This document shows positions 61,856-64,000 of a stretch of DNA of 64,000 nt, one piece after another (the stretch's first letter is position 1; every line of letters begins with the position of its first letter). The notes below the pieces were generated by a model. It was given only the letters and a program-made list of their open reading frames with translations. It did no database searches and was not told the origin of the DNA. This stretch comes from Ideonella alba (GTDB taxonomy: Bacteria > Pseudomonadota > Gammaproteobacteria > Burkholderiales > Burkholderiaceae_C). Made by a program: the position numbers and the translations under genes. Location: contig NZ_JAGQDF010000001.1 of assembly GCF_018069875.1 (NCBI RefSeq), positions 558,001-622,000 of the forward strand. Direction: 5' to 3'.

Positions 61856-63703
61856 ATGACTGCCCAGTTCACGCCGCTGCGCATCCTGCACCTCGTCTCT
61901 TTGCTGATCCTGATGGCCAGCGTGGCCTTCGCGCTGAATGCCTACATGATCGTGTTCGCCGCCGCCGGCATTGCGCTGGTGCTGGTGGGTCTGCTGCATG
62001 TGCTGCTCGAGGGCCTGGCCCACGCCATCATGCGCCGTGCCTACCTGGAGGCCGCGATGTTCGGTGCCGGCGCCCTGCTGGTGGTGTCCATCACCGCGGC
62101 CCTGACGGCCGCCAACCTGGACAGCACGATGTTCGCGACGCCGGCGTCCAAGCGCCAACTGACCGAGATCCGGGGACCGATGGAGCGCGAGCTGCAGCGC
62201 GTGATCGGCCAGGCCGAGACCGCTCACGCCGCGATGCTGGCCTGGGCCGAGGATGCGGGCCGGAAAGCCGAGATCGAGAAGACCAAGGGCGGCAGCTGCC
62301 CCAACCGCGTCAACACGCAAGGTATCGAAGGCCCGGTCACGCTCTGGCGCAAGGACGACAGCCAGATCGCCGCCACCCTGGCCAAGGACTTGTCGGCCCT
62401 GCTGGACACTGCGCGCGAGCGCACCAACGAGCTGGTGGCCCTGGGCAAGCCCAGCGATTTCTCCGGCGTCAAGGACGTCTACGAGAAAGCCAATGCGGCC
62501 GTGGACGCCGCCGCGCTGCTCACAGCCGGTGGCTCCTACGCACCCGGCGCGCTGCGCACGCTGGAGTCCCAACGCATCAGCAACATCACCTACGGAGGCG
62601 GTCAGACCGTCAACTGCGGCGACAGTGGCCGCCTGGTCCTGATCGAGCGCGCGCACTTTGCGCTGACCGCGTTGGCCGCTGTTCAGCCCCCGCCGCGCAT
62701 GCAGCCGGCGGTGGACGTGAGCGACCGCAACGACGTGGTGACGCGTGCGCTGCTGCGCAGCATCAACACCGTCGCATCGGTACTGACCTTCGGCCAGGCC
62801 GGCTCGTTCGCCGGTGACCAGGCGATGACGCATGCGCTGAAGACCAATGGCGTCTGGAATATCGAGACCCTGCCGATGACGCTGGCCGCGATCGCAGAAA
62901 CCACGCTGGCGATCAGCACGCTCTTGCTGGTCCGCCTGGGGCGCCCGCCGTTCTCGGACAACGTCATCGACTGGCTGCGCGCAGCCCGCGAAGGGGGCCG
63001 CCCGCATGGCGTGGTGCGCCGGCTGCTGCTGACCATCGCCACACGGCTGGGCAACCTGTTTTACGTGGTCCCTGAGACCTCGGCGCCGGTGGCCCCCTCC
63101 ATGGCCTCGGGGGGTGGGCGCGGTGCACGCGGCCGCCCGGGCTTCGAGCCGCTGGCACTGCCGCCCGAACCCGACTGTCGCCAGCGCGAGGCCGGCTTCG
63201 CGATGGAACTGCTGCCCTACCACCTGGCCGTCACCGATCGCGACTTCCTGATCATCCCGATCGACGCACAGACCCAGCGCGTGCGCAACATGGCCCATGT
63301 GCTGCGTGCCCAGGGGGTGCTGCAAGCCCTCAACACCTCAGCGGCGCGCGACCTGGTGCGCATGCACCCGGAGGTGGGCGAGTGGCTGGACATGGTATAC
63401 CCGCAGGACAGCCTGCAGCGACACCAGGATCAATCCGGAACCTGGTGGTCTCGCCTGTTCAAGGCCCGCCCTGCTCAGGGTGATCAACGTCGATTCCAGG
63501 TCTTTCAGATCGAACCGACCTATGCCCAGTTCATGCGCCTGCGTCACCTGGATCAACTGACGGCATTCCCAGCTCCGGCCAGGCTTGGGCACGTGCCCGC
63601 CGCTACCAGCAGCGCTGACGACGTTCCGGCGGTCCACCCCACCGCCGGCCGTCACGTCTCGCTGCGCCGGCTGCTGGCGCAGCGCCCAGGTTTCGGCCGC
63701 TGA
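61856..63703 (+). CDS. large multi-helix membrane protein, unknown function
   Basis: Protein of 615 residues. Three N-terminal helices (about 8-30, 33-60, 68-90) precede a soluble, mostly helical region (about 95-300) with two Cys (KGGSCPNR and TVNCGDSG). Another membrane segment comes near 340-360 (TLPMTLAAIAETTLAISTLLLV). A cytoplasmic C-terminal domain has MELLPYHLAVTDRDFLIIPI and FKARPAQGDQRRFQVFQIEP. No family recognised. An AGGAG ribosome-binding site precedes the ATG. It is on the same strand as, and 131 bases after, the duplicated-domain gene, so it may be the membrane partner of the Clp-like set. Confidence 0.7.
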   Translation: MTAQFTPLRILHLVSLLILMASVAFALNAYMIVFAAAGIALVLVGLLHVLLEGLAHAIMRRAYLEAAMFGAGALLVVSITAALTAANLDSTMFATPASKRQLTEIRGPMERELQRVIGQAETAHAAMLAWAEDAGRKAEIEKTKGGSCPNRVNTQGIEGPVTLWRKDDSQIAATLAKDLSALLDTARERTNELVALGKPSDFSGVKDVYEKANAAVDAAALLTAGGSYAPGALRTLESQRISNITYGGGQTVNCGDSGRLVLIERAHFALTALAAVQPPPRMQPAVDVSDRNDVVTRALLRSINTVASVLTFGQAGSFAGDQAMTHALKTNGVWNIETLPMTLAAIAETTLAISTLLLVRLGRPPFSDNVIDWLRAAREGGRPHGVVRRLLLTIATRLGNLFYVVPETSAPVAPSMASGGGRGARGRPGFEPLALPPEPDCRQREAGFAMELLPYHLAVTDRDFLIIPIDAQTQRVRNMAHVLRAQGVLQALNTSAARDLVRMHPEVGEWLDMVYPQDSLQRHQDQSGTWWSRLFKARPAQGDQRRFQVFQIEPTYAQFMRLRHLDQLTAFPAPARLGHVPAATSSADDVPAVHPTAGRHVSLRRLLAQRPGFGR

Positions 63704-63708
63704 GGTGG

Positions 63709-63732
63709 GGCCAGCGCTACGTAGCGCTGGCC
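63709..63732. repeat. 24-bp perfect palindrome
   Basis: GGCCAGCGCTAC followed by its exact reverse complement GTAGCGCTGGCC, five bases after the stop of the membrane-protein gene. A loopless palindrome can act as a bidirectional terminator or a protein-binding site; there is no T-run. Confidence 0.5.
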
Positions 63733-63907
63733 TGCCGACGCGTAGAGGGTGCAGGCCGGACATCGTGCGCTACGACGGCCCAATGGGCATGCCGCGTCCT
63801 CACGCACGGCACCGGGCTCCTCTCGGGGCGCTGGTGGCCTGGCCAGCGGCGGTCCAGGGCCGTCATCGTGCGGGCCTGCACAGCAGGCGGTCCGGGTTCA
63901 GGAGAGG

Positions 63908-64000
63908 TCAGGTCGCTTGGCCCGGCGGCGAGTTGTCGCCTTTGCTACCACCGGCGTTGTCCGCCTGGCCACTGTTGGTTCCGTCCTTGCGCACATCCTC
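63908..64000 (-). CDS. C-terminal end of a gene entering from the right (partial)
   Basis: Open minus-strand frame of 30 residues to the window edge, ending GGSKGDNSPPGQAT before TGA. The Gly/Ser/Asn/Asp-rich tail is typical of a disordered C terminus. The start and identity lie outside the window. It is convergent with the membrane-protein gene. Confidence 0.35.
   Translation of the reverse strand, partial: EDVRKDGTNSGQADNAGGSKGDNSPPGQAT

Noticed and set aside
52846-63325. Antisense frames of 300-700 codons opposite the second E1, the ATPase, the Clp-like gene and the membrane protein
   Set aside because: All mirror genes with clear motifs on the plus strand; none has a convincing start or product.
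1-64000. CRISPR array, rRNA operon, plasmid origin
   Set aside because: No regularly spaced direct repeats, rRNA signatures, iterons or replication genes were seen.

Overview
The DNA is very GC-rich, with C/G-ending codons nearly throughout. It reads as a chromosomal segment of a betaproteobacterium, most likely Burkholderiales. The markers are a Bug-type (TctC) periplasmic binding protein, a chrB-chrA-chrC chromate operon, and the 3' part of a Burkholderiales-like tRNA-Arg(ACG). No rRNA, CRISPR array, integrase or plasmid gene was found.

Positions 1-18.5 kb are ordinary chromosome mixed with mobile DNA. They hold two membrane or multi-PAS diguanylate cyclases, an IS5-family transposase, a chemoreceptor with a C-terminal zinc-binding (CZB) domain, a Bug protein, a LysR regulator and a SAM methyltransferase. 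A leftward chromate-resistance operon (chrB, chrA, a chrC superoxide dismutase-rhodanese fusion broken by one in-frame stop, and a Cj0069-like ATP-grasp protein) follows. A 3' tRNA-Arg fragment with its terminator (18453-18535) marks an old integration boundary.

Positions 18.9-52.8 kb are the striking part. Six paralogous giant proteins (here LNF1-LNF6, 1357-1525 aa) share one architecture. An N-terminal Lon-like (S16) region has a Ser (GPSAG-like motif) and a Lys (VGGxxxK-like motif). A NACHT/STAND NTPase follows, then a HEAT-like stretch and a C-terminal formylglycine-generating-enzyme (FGE)/C-type-lectin-fold domain. LNF2/LNF3 and LNF5/LNF6 are divergent pairs. In LNF1, LNF2, LNF4 and LNF5 the last ~100 bp of the gene show the hallmark of diversity-generating retroelement (DGR) variable regions. 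Constant codons are identical at the DNA level, while clustered variable codons all have the form NNC, as expected from AAC codons in a template. A DNA block conserved across and past the stop codon follows, then in three cases a GAA-loop hairpin. Between the convergent 3' ends of LNF1 and LNF2 lies a short gene resembling the DGR accessory protein Avd. The reverse transcriptase and template repeat are not in this window. My inference is a family of self-diversifying immune-type receptors: a lectin-fold sensor, a NACHT switch and a Lon-like protease output.

Two E1/ThiF-like proteins accompany LNF5 and LNF6, and two unknown proteins form an operon with LNF1. A DUF1906-amidase gene and a 161-bp MITE interrupt the array.

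Positions 54.6-64 kb run rightward: an AAA ATPase plus DUF4276/TOPRIM pair (a split OLD-like nuclease), a glycine-zipper-rich membrane protein, a secreted phosphodiester-glycosidase-like protein, and a membrane-anchored unknown. A ClpA/B-like ATPase with a dead second ring, a protein built from a tandemly duplicated unknown domain, and a multi-pass membrane protein complete the segment.
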